DNA of 64,000 nt from JBEIQE01 sp040376705 (GCA_040376705.1 JBEIQE010000008.1:51141-115140), one strand, 5' to 3'; shown: positions 42,024-50,947, numbered from the stretch's first letter. Made by a program: numbers and translations. The notes: generated by a model not told the origin, from the letters alone.

Positions 42024-43419
42024 GGGCGAACGCAAAAACAAATTGGGCATTAAGAGGGCAAGCGTTATAGCCGCCCTGATTGGCGGCCTTTATGGCGGCG
42101 CGGGTATTATGCCTGCGCATGCGCCCGCTCCCGTGCCTGTGCCAAGATCGCTGCCCAAAACCATGATTAATGCGAACGACCACTTGAGTGTGCTCGAGTA
42201 TCGCCAGCCTGCCGTAGCCGGCAGTATCAGGGACGTGCAAACCTACCTGCGCGCCGAGATGGAGGCAGCCTATCCCGAATTAGAAGGTACGCTGGTGTTC
42301 ATGCCTTATAAGGGAAGCGGCCTGCATGATAACGCACATGAGTTTGCCGAACAGGTAGTCGTGCAGTACCATCGCAGCGCTTTGGGCCGTGAGATTGATG
42401 CACGCGCGGATGTTGATATCGTACAAATTGACAACAGCATCCGTAATCAGGCGCATGCAATTTACCGGCGCGAGCTAGAAGAGAAAGACTGGGTGGATAA
42501 CCTTGGCTATCACCGTGACCGCGAAATTCTTATTCCGGTCGATAGAGCCGGGCGCAGTTTCCATTTCGGGATCGTGGCGCTGAAGGATGATTGCGCCTCC
42601 TGTATGCAGGTTAAGCCCGATTATACCGCCAGCCAATGCCAGAGCTCGCACCCTGATACCGCATTTATCGAGCGCAGCCGCCGCCTGAATGTGGCATTTC
42701 ATGAGCTGGCACATCACATTGCCGATATGAAAAAGGTCAAGGGTCATGAGTATGTAACCGATGAAGAGCACCACGTAGAAGAAACACGGGCTGATCTGTT
42801 CGGCACGTTCATGCAAATTCGTCTGCTCGGCCCGCGTCATGCCATTCATCTGCAGCTGATGTCTGATAGGAATGCTGATAGCGCAAATACTTACAAGTAT
42901 TTCAACCCGCGCACATTCAGGGGGGCATCGGCCTGGTTGCAGGGCACGGGGGTGGAGATTGTGCAGCGCCTCAGCCTGCCCGATCTGTTCAACCTCTCCA
43001 GTAGCCTTGCGCAGCTGCATGCTATGAACGCAACTGAGCTCGAGCAGTTCAAGGCCCATAAAGCCTATGTGGATGAGGCCAAGCAAAAGCCAGTCGTGCG
43101 CGTGACCGCCTATCACTACGCGCTGGCCAGTGGCGTGCTGCCCAGCAGTATAGTGGTGAATGGCAAGACGTTGCCTTATCCTGAAATTGCCTATCAGTAT
43201 GATCTGGCCAAATTGCGTAACACCGCAGTGGGCGGCAACCAGTACCTCAACCAGCTGGTGCAGCATAATCCGTTGCGTGCCCCTGCACTGGCGGGTAACA
43301 AGTTCGAAGAGGTCGATAAAAGCAACCCGGCGCAGGTGGGTGCCATTAACAGATTTAATCAGGATCTCTATGGCGCACGCGCCTGTCTCATCAAGCCGCC
43401 ACAGCTGGTGCCGCTTTGA
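42022..43419 (+). CDS. secreted HExxH protein, zincin-like (paralogue 1)
   Basis: Not a family I know. The product of about 465 residues has a signal-like N-terminus (IKRASVIAALIGGLYGGAGIMPAHA). In the middle is FHELAHHIAD (HELAHH at about 227-232) and 21 residues after it EETRADLFGTF, giving a HExxH plus Glu zinc site as in gluzincin-type metallopeptidases. Just before lies DDCASCMQV... QCQSSHPDTAFIERSRR, a CxxC plus third Cys region shared with the next gene. The C-terminal 180 residues are helical. The start is a TTG (42022 preferred, 9 bases after GGAG; 42016 also possible), in the T-run of the terC terminator. It is a real tandem paralogue of the next gene. Confidence 0.75.
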   Translation: MGERKNKLGIKRASVIAALIGGLYGGAGIMPAHAPAPVPVPRSLPKTMINANDHLSVLEYRQPAVAGSIRDVQTYLRAEMEAAYPELEGTLVFMPYKGSGLHDNAHEFAEQVVVQYHRSALGREIDARADVDIVQIDNSIRNQAHAIYRRELEEKDWVDNLGYHRDREILIPVDRAGRSFHFGIVALKDDCASCMQVKPDYTASQCQSSHPDTAFIERSRRLNVAFHELAHHIADMKKVKGHEYVTDEEHHVEETRADLFGTFMQIRLLGPRHAIHLQLMSDRNADSANTYKYFNPRTFRGASAWLQGTGVEIVQRLSLPDLFNLSSSLAQLHAMNATELEQFKAHKAYVDEAKQKPVVRVTAYHYALASGVLPSSIVVNGKTLPYPEIAYQYDLAKLRNTAVGGNQYLNQLVQHNPLRAPALAGNKFEEVDKSNPAQVGAINRFNQDLYGARACLIKPPQLVPL

Positions 43420-44762
43420 TCAGGCCGCAGCATGCATTCAGGGCTTTGGCGGCTATCACCCTCGTGGTGGTGGCATTCGCCCCTGCACCAACCGATGACC
43501 ACCCATCGCCGCTGCTGCCGGATGCTGTTGCCCTTAAAAAGCTGGAGACCCTGAGGAATGCAGCCCTGTTGGGCAACCGCGTGCAGCTAAAAGACTATAT
43601 GAAAGCCGATATCGCTACCTTCTGGCCACAGCTGGCAGGCAAAGTGGTGATCACACAGGGCGATGGGGCGGATGCCCTGACACGCGCTGAGTTTGCTCAG
43701 GACTTCGAGCCGGTTTACACGCAGGCCGCAGGCTCAGCAAGCGCCGCACAGATGCGCGCCGCACAGATGCGCGCCGCCATGAACGAGGAGTACCGCCAGT
43801 CCCAGCTCGCGAATGATAATGGTGTGCCGATTACCCGTGCGCTCACTGCGCCGAATGGCGCGCGCTATTCGGTCATCTCCATGCCGTCATCTCTCTGCCT
43901 GACGTGCGACAAGATCGAGCCTGCCAAGTCATTAGGTGCGCAGTGCAAGCCGCAGCATCCTGATCTCTCGTACTTCGAGAGCCACCGCCGCTTTTATGTG
44001 GTGTTTCATGAACAGGCGCATACGGTACGCCATCTGCTCGGCATGTTTAACTATAACGGCGAGGTGAACCGCCACCGTGAAGAGGTCACGGCAAACCTCT
44101 ATGCCCAGCTACGCATGATCCAGCTGTTCGGCCAACCAGCCGTACACGATCTCGAGCGCCGCCTCACGCATGAGCCGGTGAGCATAGGTGCCAGCCGCCA
44201 TTATGTGGATGCCAAATCACAGCAGGATTTACTGCGCTGGTATGGTCAGAATGCCAAGGCGCTGGCGCGTATACACCCGCATGTGCTGCTCGAGCAAGCC
44301 GGTAAACTGGCCGAGCCGCATTTGCTGGGTGCCGAGCAGCTGGTGAGTATTGCCAAATTCGAAGCACAAGTGCCGTTTGTAGCATTGGGCAGTGAGGGCA
44401 GGCTCAAGCTGCTGGGCAGTAGCGTGCGCGAAACTGTGCGCGATGCCAAGTCATGCAAGTGGAATTACCCTGCTGTGATGCAGCAGATCGACCGCGAGCA
44501 TGCCCAGCTGCGGCAGAAGTACGATGGCGCAACCACGCGGTATTATCAGACCAACCCCTATAGGCCGCAGGGCCTGAGGGGCTTGGGCGCCTTCAGCTAT
44601 AACCCGCAGGATGAAGTGCAGGTAGGGGCCATGCTCGAGTTCAATAACCGCGTTAAAGGCCCGATGTGCGAAGCTTTTGTGGCGGATGATCTGACGGCTA
44701 AAAAGCTGGCACCACCCGCAGGCAGCTCAGGCAAAATGCCTGAGCCCCAATGCCCGCAGTAA
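43416..44762 (+). CDS. secreted HExxH protein, zincin-like (paralogue 2)
   Basis: A 448-residue paralogue of the preceding gene, beginning with a TTG that overlaps its stop (TTGA), so translation is coupled. The signal peptide is RALAAITLVVVAFAPA. The shared core is SSLCLTCDKIEPAKSLGAQC, then KPQHPDLSYFESHRRFYVVFHEQAHTV with HEQAH at about 198-202, and EEVTANLYAQL with Glu222 or Glu223 as third ligand. Residues AAQMR repeat in tandem at 43741-43770. Outside the core the two proteins are quite diverged. The C-terminal end is Pro/Ser-rich. It is predicted to be periplasmic or exported; the substrate is unknown. A peptidase role rests only on the zinc motif. Confidence 0.75.
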   Translation: MIRPQHAFRALAAITLVVVAFAPAPTDDHPSPLLPDAVALKKLETLRNAALLGNRVQLKDYMKADIATFWPQLAGKVVITQGDGADALTRAEFAQDFEPVYTQAAGSASAAQMRAAQMRAAMNEEYRQSQLANDNGVPITRALTAPNGARYSVISMPSSLCLTCDKIEPAKSLGAQCKPQHPDLSYFESHRRFYVVFHEQAHTVRHLLGMFNYNGEVNRHREEVTANLYAQLRMIQLFGQPAVHDLERRLTHEPVSIGASRHYVDAKSQQDLLRWYGQNAKALARIHPHVLLEQAGKLAEPHLLGAEQLVSIAKFEAQVPFVALGSEGRLKLLGSSVRETVRDAKSCKWNYPAVMQQIDREHAQLRQKYDGATTRYYQTNPYRPQGLRGLGAFSYNPQDEVQVGAMLEFNNRVKGPMCEAFVADDLTAKKLAPPAGSSGKMPEPQCPQ

Positions 44763-44780
44763 CTATGCTCGCAGTAGCCT

Positions 44781-46010
44781 TTAAGCGACTGAAACCTTCA
44801 CAACAACCTTCTGGCCTTTGCTGAATTTCACTTCAGCTGTAGCAGCAGGCACGTACTGCTTGAACGGGTGGGCAACATCCGTCACCTTCTCGTCGTTAAT
44901 ACGGATACCACCACCCAGGATCAGCTTTTTGGCTTCGCCCTTTGATGTGGCAAAGCCAGCGCTGACCACCATATCAACTACGCTGACATCGGCGCTCGGC
45001 ATGGCAATCTGCTTCAGGTCGCTACCCAATGAACCTTGCTCAAAGGTGGTTTGCGCTGTCTTGGCTGCATCTTCAGCCGCTTCACGGCCATGCACCAGTG
45101 CGGTAACTTCAGTCGCCAGTACCTTCTTGGCATCGTTGATTTCGCGGTCTTTCAGGGCTTCAAGGCGTTTCACTTCATCAATCGGCAGGTCGGTGAACAG
45201 GCGCAGCCAGCGGCCCACATCAGCATCCTCAACGTTACGCCAGTACTGCCAGAAGTCGTAGGGTGACTTGCGGTCGGCGTTAATCCACACCGCACCTCCC
45301 ACACTCTTGCCCATCTTGGCGCCTGAGGCCGTAGTGAGCAGCGGTTGTACAACACCATACAGCTCAAACCCATGCATGCGGCGGCCCAGCTCAATACCCT
45401 GAATGATATTGCCCAGCTGATCCATGTCGCCCATCTGCAGAATGCAGTTACGGGTTTTGCGCAGATGCATGAAGTCGTAACCCTGCATGATCATGTAGTT
45501 GAACTCAAGGAAGGTGAGGGGCTGTTCGCGCTCAAGCCGCGCCTTCACCGAATCCATGGTGAGCATGCGGTTGATGGTAAAATGCGGGCCCACTTCGCGC
45601 AGCATATCGATATAGCCAATACCATCGAGCCAATCGGCATTGTTAATCGCTTCGGCGCCGGTTGCGCTGTCATCGAACCGGATAAGGCGGCTTACACCAC
45701 GCTTTTGTGATTCAATATTGTTCTTGATGGTCTCGAAGGTCATCATCTGGCGGGTTTCATCGCGGCCCGAAGGGTCGCCCACCTTGCCTGTAGCTCCGCC
45801 AAACAGCACGAGCGGCTTGTGGCCAGCCAGCTGCAGGCGGCGCAGAAACATGACCTGAGCCATATTGCCGATGTGCAGGCTGTCGGCTGTGGGGTCGAAC
45901 CCGATGTAGCCCGAGATAACGCCTTTTTTGGTTTCAGCCGTCAGGCCCTCGGCATTGGTGCATTCGGGCGCGTGGCCGCGCTCAGCCAGAAAGTGCAGAA
46001 GATCGTTCAT
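44781..46010 (-). CDS. tyrS: tyrosyl-tRNA synthetase
   Basis: Class I aminoacyl-tRNA synthetase of 409 residues that charges tRNA-Tyr. The HIGH-like motif is DSLHIGNM near residue 44, the KMSKS-like motif is AKMGKSVGG near 235, and the S4-like C-terminal domain has KGEAKKLILGGGIRINDEKV (split across residues 355-375). YIGFDPTADS is standard for the TyrRS first motif. AAGGA lies before the ATG. It is transcribed alone and is convergent with the second zincin gene, whose stop is 19 bases away. Confidence 0.97.
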   Translation of the reverse strand: MNDLLHFLAERGHAPECTNAEGLTAETKKGVISGYIGFDPTADSLHIGNMAQVMFLRRLQLAGHKPLVLFGGATGKVGDPSGRDETRQMMTFETIKNNIESQKRGVSRLIRFDDSATGAEAINNADWLDGIGYIDMLREVGPHFTINRMLTMDSVKARLEREQPLTFLEFNYMIMQGYDFMHLRKTRNCILQMGDMDQLGNIIQGIELGRRMHGFELYGVVQPLLTTASGAKMGKSVGGAVWINADRKSPYDFWQYWRNVEDADVGRWLRLFTDLPIDEVKRLEALKDREINDAKKVLATEVTALVHGREAAEDAAKTAQTTFEQGSLGSDLKQIAMPSADVSVVDMVVSAGFATSKGEAKKLILGGGIRINDEKVTDVAHPFKQYVPAATAEVKFSKGQKVVVKVSVA

Positions 46011-46110
46011 GTGTATATTCCTTATATGAGAAGCGTTTTAGCAGGGGGTGGTGGCAAATGCAATTTGCTGCAGATACCACGGGGCTGAACATCGGGCCGC
46101 GAGTTACGCT

Positions 46111-47313
46111 TTAATAAAGGTAATAAGCGCGACTTTCTTCGCGCCAGCTGGCTTCATCCGGCAGGGTCAGTGCGTCGAGATCGGCGGGGCTGGCAGCACG
46201 GTTATCCACCCAGCGGCGCAGGTCTTCGCCACCGTTAATCAGGTCGATGGCCAGACGGTCGCTCTCATACTCATAAGCAAAATCGCGCCACAGGTCGTAG
46301 CCGGGTTTGAGCTGGCGAATAGCCTTGAATGCCAGCGCCTGCAAACGCCACGGCTTGAACGCATGGTGGTTGTAGCTGGTGTTCTCGGTATGGATATGTA
46401 CGCCCGAGCACAGTTTGCCTACATGCTTATGGAAGGTGGGTTCAAACCAGCATTCGCGCAAAATGCAGCCCTTGAGCCATTCAGGCGCCAGCTTGTGCAT
46501 GGTGGCGATTACATCGCGCGCTACAATATCCGGCGCACCGAAAATCTCGAGCGGGCGGGTGGTGCCGCGGCCTTCAGACAAGGTCGTGCCCTCCAGCATT
46601 ACGGTACCGGCATAGCAGCGCGCCATGAACAGGTTGGGCGCATTGGGGCTGGGATTAATCCAGACACGCTGATTAATCGGCCAGCCATAACCTGGTCCTT
46701 CATCCGGCTGCCAGCCATCCATGGTCACGACATGATAGGCGAGCGTAAGATTGAGCGTTTTGATAAACCATTTACCCAGTTCGCCCATGGTGAGGCCGTG
46801 GCGCATGGGCAGGCTGCCCGCGCCGACAAAACTCTCCCAGCCCTTTTGCAGGCGCAGGCCCTCTACCGGGCGGCCAGCGGGGTTGGGGCGGTCGAGTACC
46901 CAAACTTCTTTGCCATGCTTGGCCGCAGCCTCGAGCATGTAGCGCAGGGTGGTAATGAAAGTATAGATGCGGCAGCCCAGGTCCTGCAGGTCGATGAGCA
47001 GTACATCGAAGGTGTCCATCATCGCGTCAGTAGGTTTACGCACTTCGCCATAAAGGCTGAACACGGGTATGCCGAGCACGGGGTCGTTAAAGTCAGGGCT
47101 TTCGACCATGTTATCCTGCTTGTCGCCGCGCAGGCCGTGTTGCGGGCCAAAGGCGGCGGTGAGCTTGAGGTCGTCACACGCAGCCAGGGCATCAAGCGCA
47201 TGGGTGAGGTTCTCGGTCACCGAGGCGGGATGCGCCAGAAGCGCGAGGCGCTTGCCCGCCAGCGGGGCACGCAGGGATTTGTCAGCCAGCAGGCGGTCGA
47301 GTCCGAATTTCAT
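46111..47313 (-). CDS. DUF1343/NamZ-like exo-muramidase (GH171)
   Basis: A 400-residue protein of the DUF1343 family. Its characterised member, NamZ of Bacillus, releases N-acetylmuramic acid from the non-reducing end of peptidoglycan fragments. Family marks are LALLAHPASVT, AAFGPQHGLRG, VFSLYG, VLLIDLQDLGCRIYTF, WVLDRPNPAGRPVEGL, LPMRHGLTMGELGKWF and LEGTTLSEGRGTTRP. It has no signal peptide, unlike the secreted Bacillus enzyme, so it probably acts in the cytoplasm on recycled muropeptide fragments. It lies between tyrS and the DOMON-like gene, which starts the same strand run. Confidence 0.9.
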   Translation of the reverse strand: MKFGLDRLLADKSLRAPLAGKRLALLAHPASVTENLTHALDALAACDDLKLTAAFGPQHGLRGDKQDNMVESPDFNDPVLGIPVFSLYGEVRKPTDAMMDTFDVLLIDLQDLGCRIYTFITTLRYMLEAAAKHGKEVWVLDRPNPAGRPVEGLRLQKGWESFVGAGSLPMRHGLTMGELGKWFIKTLNLTLAYHVVTMDGWQPDEGPGYGWPINQRVWINPSPNAPNLFMARCYAGTVMLEGTTLSEGRGTTRPLEIFGAPDIVARDVIATMHKLAPEWLKGCILRECWFEPTFHKHVGKLCSGVHIHTENTSYNHHAFKPWRLQALAFKAIRQLKPGYDLWRDFAYEYESDRLAIDLINGGEDLRRWVDNRAASPADLDALTLPDEASWREESRAYYLY

Positions 47314-47331
47314 AGCAATAACCTAACGCAA

Positions 47332-47862
47332 TCAGGCCGTACGCAAAAGCGGCAAAACAAAGCTTTCGGCATTATGGAAATCGGGCTTGCCGGCGGCGTG
47401 GCGCAGCGACCAGTAGGACTTGGCGCCATCCTGCAGCTCAATCACCGCGGTTATCGCCAGCATGGCGTTTTGCGGCAGCACGCCCGCAGGGATGCGGGCC
47501 GAGAGGGTAAGCTGCTGTCCTTGTGTATAGACATCCACACTCGGCACCGCCTCTAGGGCCAGCGGCTGCATGCCATCGCGATAGGCCGTAAAGCTATAGG
47601 CGGCAAATGCGCCCGAGGGTGCGAGGTTGAACTCGAGATAATCGGCATTATTGGCCCTGCGGGCAAAGCACTCAAAGCAGGTGTGCTGCCACAGGCCATC
47701 AGTCTGTACGGCTGGGGCAGGCTTGGGCAGGGCAATCTGCGCCACATCGCCTTCTATAATGTAGGTTAGCGCCAGCGAGCCATCCGCCTCTAGTTTGGCA
47801 TCAGCCGTAAAACTGGTAATGGCAGGGCAGGGCGTGGTGGGGTGGCAGTGCAGAATAGGCAT
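47332..47862 (-). CDS. DOMON-like domain protein
   Basis: A 176-residue single-domain protein with the DOMON-like, murB-like fold. The conserved pattern is GLWQHTCFECFA, then YLEFNLAPSGAFAAYSFTAYRDGM, and late ARIPAGVL. The family's beta-sandwich binds sugars or haem in other proteins, and its members often sit near cell-wall recycling genes, in agreement with the NamZ-like neighbour 18 bases downstream. No ligand residues can be assigned. It has no signal peptide, so it is cytosolic. The ribosome site is weak. Confidence 0.75.
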   Translation of the reverse strand: MPILHCHPTTPCPAITSFTADAKLEADGSLALTYIIEGDVAQIALPKPAPAVQTDGLWQHTCFECFARRANNADYLEFNLAPSGAFAAYSFTAYRDGMQPLALEAVPSVDVYTQGQQLTLSARIPAGVLPQNAMLAITAVIELQDGAKSYWSLRHAAGKPDFHNAESFVLPLLRTA

Positions 47863-47906
47863 GCGCGCAGCATACAGGGCTGATTCATTTGCAGCAATTT
47901 AGATTA

Positions 47907-47921
47907 CTAACGCACTGTTAA
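47907..47921 (+). promoter_or_regulatory. near-consensus CtrA-like box
   Basis: CTAA-N7-TTAA, one mismatch from the TTAA-N7-TTAA consensus, 82 bases before the ATG at 48003. Weak evidence on its own. Confidence 0.25.
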
Positions 47922-48002
47922 TATAGGAATAATCAGCTTTCTTAAGCTCCCCTCAACCATGTTCATACATACTGAAGGCTGGAATTTGTAAGGGGAAGCA
48001 TC

Positions 48003-48605
48003 ATGACCGCCGGATTGAACCAAGTTTTCGCTCTCGCTTCTGCCCGTTCGGGTCAGGTGGCGGAATATGCCTCCGAGCGGGGCGGCACCTTCATCTGGCA
48101 GGAAGAGCGCGGAGGTGTGATCGATACCCTTATGGAGGCAGTTACCAGTATGCGGACCCTGTGGGTTGAGCGTGCGCTCGACGCCAGCGTGATTGCCGCG
48201 CGCGAAGGCGTGGATGCGGTAGTTACCCATATTCTCAAGGGCCGCCGGTTCAGCACCGCGCGTGATGCCGATGGTCTTGACGCTGGCTATTATGTAGCCC
48301 GCTACTGCATGCCGTATGACTTTATTGCACTTGGTGTTGTGGCACAGTGTGGTGCGGTTTCGCAGGTTGAGCGTTTGCGTTACTACAACCAGCACCCCGA
48401 TGGCCGCGCAGCGCTGCTTTCAGCCCTCGATGCCGGCCTCAAGTTCACTGACTGTGTAGATGCCGAAGGCCATAACGCCGGCTTCTTTATTGCCCGCAGT
48501 GGTGATGAAGAGATCATCGCCCGGTATGAAGCGGCTGGTGGCAGCTTCCGCCAGCCCGAGCTTGAATATCTGGGCCGTGTACGCAGTAAGGCTCGCGCCG
48601 CTTAA
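48003..48605 (+). CDS. hypothetical protein
   Basis: Not recognised. A 200-residue soluble protein, largely alpha-helical, rich in Ala, Tyr and Val, with two loosely similar stretches (GLDAGYYVARYCM and GHNAGFFIARSGDEE), which may be two repeats of one helical unit. AAGGGG lies before the ATG. There is no signal peptide or catalytic motif. Its stop overlaps the stop of the convergent methyltransferase gene by 4 bases. The upstream region holds a near-CtrA box. The repeat resembles the pattern of ankyrin-like helix pairs, but the match is too weak to name a family. Confidence 0.65.
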   Translation: MTAGLNQVFALASARSGQVAEYASERGGTFIWQEERGGVIDTLMEAVTSMRTLWVERALDASVIAAREGVDAVVTHILKGRRFSTARDADGLDAGYYVARYCMPYDFIALGVVAQCGAVSQVERLRYYNQHPDGRAALLSALDAGLKFTDCVDAEGHNAGFFIARSGDEEIIARYEAAGGSFRQPELEYLGRVRSKARAA

Positions 48606-49384
48606 AGCAGCTGGGCTCGTAGGTACAAGAAGCGCGGTACATCGCCAGATTTAGGTTGATGCGTTGCCAACTGCGCCATACTTGCCACGCCTGAGGGTAC
48701 TTCCAGCATTTCGGTTATAGCCAAGCCCGCACGGCTGAGGCCGTTCACAATATCGCCCATAGGCTTATGGTGATATTCAGCTTTGCTAGCCATGCCGTTT
48801 TCGCGATTAAGAATTGCGAGGGTGTAAGTAGACTGATCTGTATCGAAATATCCTTTATGCCCCTCGAACTTTGTATTGGGTATCTGACGCTCCACAGTCA
48901 GCAGGTCTTGCTGTAGGGCATAAGCTGGATGCTGCGTAAAGATATGCACATGACCCTTCTTGCCGCGCACTGCTGCCGCCATGTTGTTAAAGAAGGTCTG
49001 TGCACTGGGAGTGGCAATTTCCTCGAGTGTAAATACTGAAACAGCATGATTATACTGGCCGGTCAGCTCGGGTATTGGCTGGCCAATATCTGCATGCTTC
49101 AGCTTGAGACGAACATCGGTAGCGGCCAGATCAGCTGCAGTAGCGAGAATGGCACTGCCACTATCATACCCCATCCACTCGGTAAATGGCTTGGCGAGGA
49201 ACGCACGGGCCAGATTACCATTCCCACAGCCAAAGTCGGCTACCGCAACATCATCACGCCATTCAATGCGCTCTTCGATCAGCGGATAAATTATACCAGC
49301 GCGTATAACGGCTTTGGCCATATCAAGCCCGTAGGTCTTATTCCAAGCGGCGGCAAAATCTGGATCATCCCAAACGGTTGTCAT
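48602..49384 (-). CDS. SAM-dependent methyltransferase
   Basis: Class I Rossmann-fold methyltransferase of 260 residues. Motif I is VADFGCGNGNLARAF near residues 48-62, and the acidic ribose-binding end of beta2 follows (WMGYDSGSAIL). A further strand HAVSVFTLEEI fits motif IV. The N-terminal helix DPDFAAAWNKTYGLDMAKAV resembles small-molecule methyltransferases. The substrate is unknown. The start overlaps the stop of the upstream HD-like gene (TAATG), so the two are coupled and may act on related substrates. Confidence 0.82.
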   Translation of the reverse strand: MTTVWDDPDFAAAWNKTYGLDMAKAVIRAGIIYPLIEERIEWRDDVAVADFGCGNGNLARAFLAKPFTEWMGYDSGSAILATAADLAATDVRLKLKHADIGQPIPELTGQYNHAVSVFTLEEIATPSAQTFFNNMAAAVRGKKGHVHIFTQHPAYALQQDLLTVERQIPNTKFEGHKGYFDTDQSTYTLAILNRENGMASKAEYHHKPMGDIVNGLSRAGLAITEMLEVPSGVASMAQLATHQPKSGDVPRFLYLRAQLL

Positions 49385-50070
49385 TAGTCTCTCCTGTAAG
49401 GATATTTCGCAAAGGCGATTTTGCGCTCGTGCAGCACATGCGCAAAGTCGCCCACACGTGCCAGCACCTCTTGGTGCGCGCGCTGCGGATCTACCTGACT
49501 GACGCGTATGGGCTTTACATGTTCGCGGTTGTCCACATCCGCCGGGCGCTGGCGTACCATATCATTATACGCGTCAATCAGCGGGGCATCCTGCAGTTTG
49601 TACCGGGCCATACCCCACAGGGCGGTGGCGTTAAAGCCGGGCAGCTGCTGCTCATAGCGCAGGGTGCGGCTGGCCATCTGCAGTGCATCGAGCTGGTTGG
49701 CGAGTCTAGCCTCAGGCGTTTGGCCCTCAACATACTCGCGATACATAACCGCGATGCGCTCCATCACCGGCGAGGCAACCGTGTTGTGTACCAGATGGTC
49801 GATGGTATGAAGCCGCCATGCAGTATTGCGCACTGAGGGCGCATCCTTAAGGTCCACTGCTTCGGTAATGCCGTGGATCATGCACATCTCGGCGCAATAG
49901 GCCACATTCACGGCCGGGTAGCTGCGCGGCGCGATTTTATGCACCAGCTCGGCCATATCGAGCGAGTGCTCATACACGGTCTCGGCCGCTTTAATGCCAA
50001 GCGCGGCCCAGCCCAGTTGCGGGTGCTGGGCTAAATGCAAAAAGCGGTCGGTGACGGTTGGCGTTGCCAT
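49384..50070 (-). CDS. HD-domain-like protein, catalytic Asp replaced
   Basis: A 228-residue helical protein resembling the HD phosphohydrolase fold, YfbR-type: ETVYEHSLDMAELVHKI has the first His (EHS at 34-36), and AYCAEMCMIHGITEAVDLKD lies where the HD dyad belongs, but the Asp is a Gly (HG at 66-67), which should weaken metal binding. A further conserved TIDHLV region lies downstream. The ATG at 50070 is preferred over a TTG at 50106 that has no obvious ribosome site. The stop overlaps the methyltransferase start. It may bind nucleotides without cleaving them, or be an unrelated helical protein. Confidence 0.5.
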   Translation of the reverse strand: MATPTVTDRFLHLAQHPQLGWAALGIKAAETVYEHSLDMAELVHKIAPRSYPAVNVAYCAEMCMIHGITEAVDLKDAPSVRNTAWRLHTIDHLVHNTVASPVMERIAVMYREYVEGQTPEARLANQLDALQMASRTLRYEQQLPGFNATALWGMARYKLQDAPLIDAYNDMVRQRPADVDNREHVKPIRVSQVDPQRAHQEVLARVGDFAHVLHERKIAFAKYPYRRD

Positions 50071-50106
50071 GCCGTGAGTTTGGCAAAACTGGCAAGCTGA
50101 GCGCAA

Positions 50107-50136
50107 GAAAAATGGCCAGCCGGTGAGGGCTGGCCA
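50107..50136 (-). terminator. rho-independent terminator of the alpha/beta hydrolase gene
   Basis: Inverted repeat TGGCCAGC / GCTGGCCA (50113-50120, 50129-50136) with T5 following on the minus strand, 20 bases after the hydrolase stop. Confidence 0.85.
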
Positions 50137-50156
50137 TAATCAATAAATACAGCAGC

Positions 50157-50825
50157 TTAGGCCGAAGCGCGGACGCTCAGGTCTACCGGGCTCAGTTCGC
50201 GGGCGATGTAATCATCGATCAGCGCGTCAAGATCGGCCTGCTCATTCTGGAAGAAGTGACCTGCATCCTTCATCACGTGGTAGTCCACCGTAATGTCCTT
50301 CTGCAGCTTCAGTTTGTCGACCAGACGGTCAACCGAAGCCATGGGCACTACGCTGTCCTGCTCACCATGCACAATAATGCCTGATGACGGGCACGGAGCC
50401 AGGAAGTTGAAGTCATACTGATGAGCGGGCGGCGCGATCGAGATGAAACGGTCGATCTCGGGGCGGCGCATCAGCAGCTGCATGGCGATATAAGCGCCAA
50501 ACGAGAAGCCACCCACCCATACTTCACGGGCGTTGGGGTTCATCTGCTGCAGCCAATCGAGCGCTGAGGCTGCATCGGCCAGTTCGCCTTCGCCGCCGGA
50601 CCAGGCGCCTTGCGACTTGCCCACACCGCGGAAGTTGAAACGCAGAACAGAGAAACCAGCGCGGGTGAACGCGTGGAACATAGAGTAGACCAAACGGTTG
50701 TTCATGGTGCCACCATGCGCCGGATGCGGCTGCAGGCACAGAGCGATGGGAGCGCGCGCTGTGCGGGAATGGTTGTAGCGACCTTCTAGACGACCAATGG
50801 GACCCGGAATAATGATTTCAGGCAT
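50157..50825 (-). CDS. alpha/beta hydrolase
   Basis: Soluble serine hydrolase of 222 residues from the ATG at 50825 (GGAGAG site). The nucleophile elbow is GGFSFGAY (Ser near 110), the acid is in HGEQDSVVP, and the His is in DAGHFF; the oxyanion-type FRGVGKSQG follows the second strand (LRFNFRGVGKS). It belongs to the compact COG2945-like group with unknown substrate. A terminator follows. The region between this gene and the divergent cysE is 122 bases. No gene nearby points to a pathway. Confidence 0.88.
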   Translation of the reverse strand: MPEIIIPGPIGRLEGRYNHSRTARAPIALCLQPHPAHGGTMNNRLVYSMFHAFTRAGFSVLRFNFRGVGKSQGAWSGGEGELADAASALDWLQQMNPNAREVWVGGFSFGAYIAMQLLMRRPEIDRFISIAPPAHQYDFNFLAPCPSSGIIVHGEQDSVVPMASVDRLVDKLKLQKDITVDYHVMKDAGHFFQNEQADLDALIDDYIARELSPVDLSVRASA

Positions 50826-50947
50826 GAACTCTCCAGACGTCTTGTCAGCATTGACCTCTGCTAGCGCTCGGGCCAATGTGTTGCCGGGTTTGGCCAAGAA
50901 AGCCATGCCGACGGCAACTCCGCACTTATAACATGACAAGGCCTCCA

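Noticed and set aside
42010..42060. ATG start for the first zincin
   Set aside because: No in-frame ATG exists before codon 32 of the frame, which lies inside the signal peptide; TTG starts are the only early options.
43741..43775. 15-base tandem repeat
   Set aside because: In frame (AAQMR repeated) within the second zincin; coding slippage, not an independent element.
46048..47556. 502-codon open frame antisense to the NamZ-like gene
   Set aside because: Runs against a well-recognised gene and has no domain features; a shadow frame.
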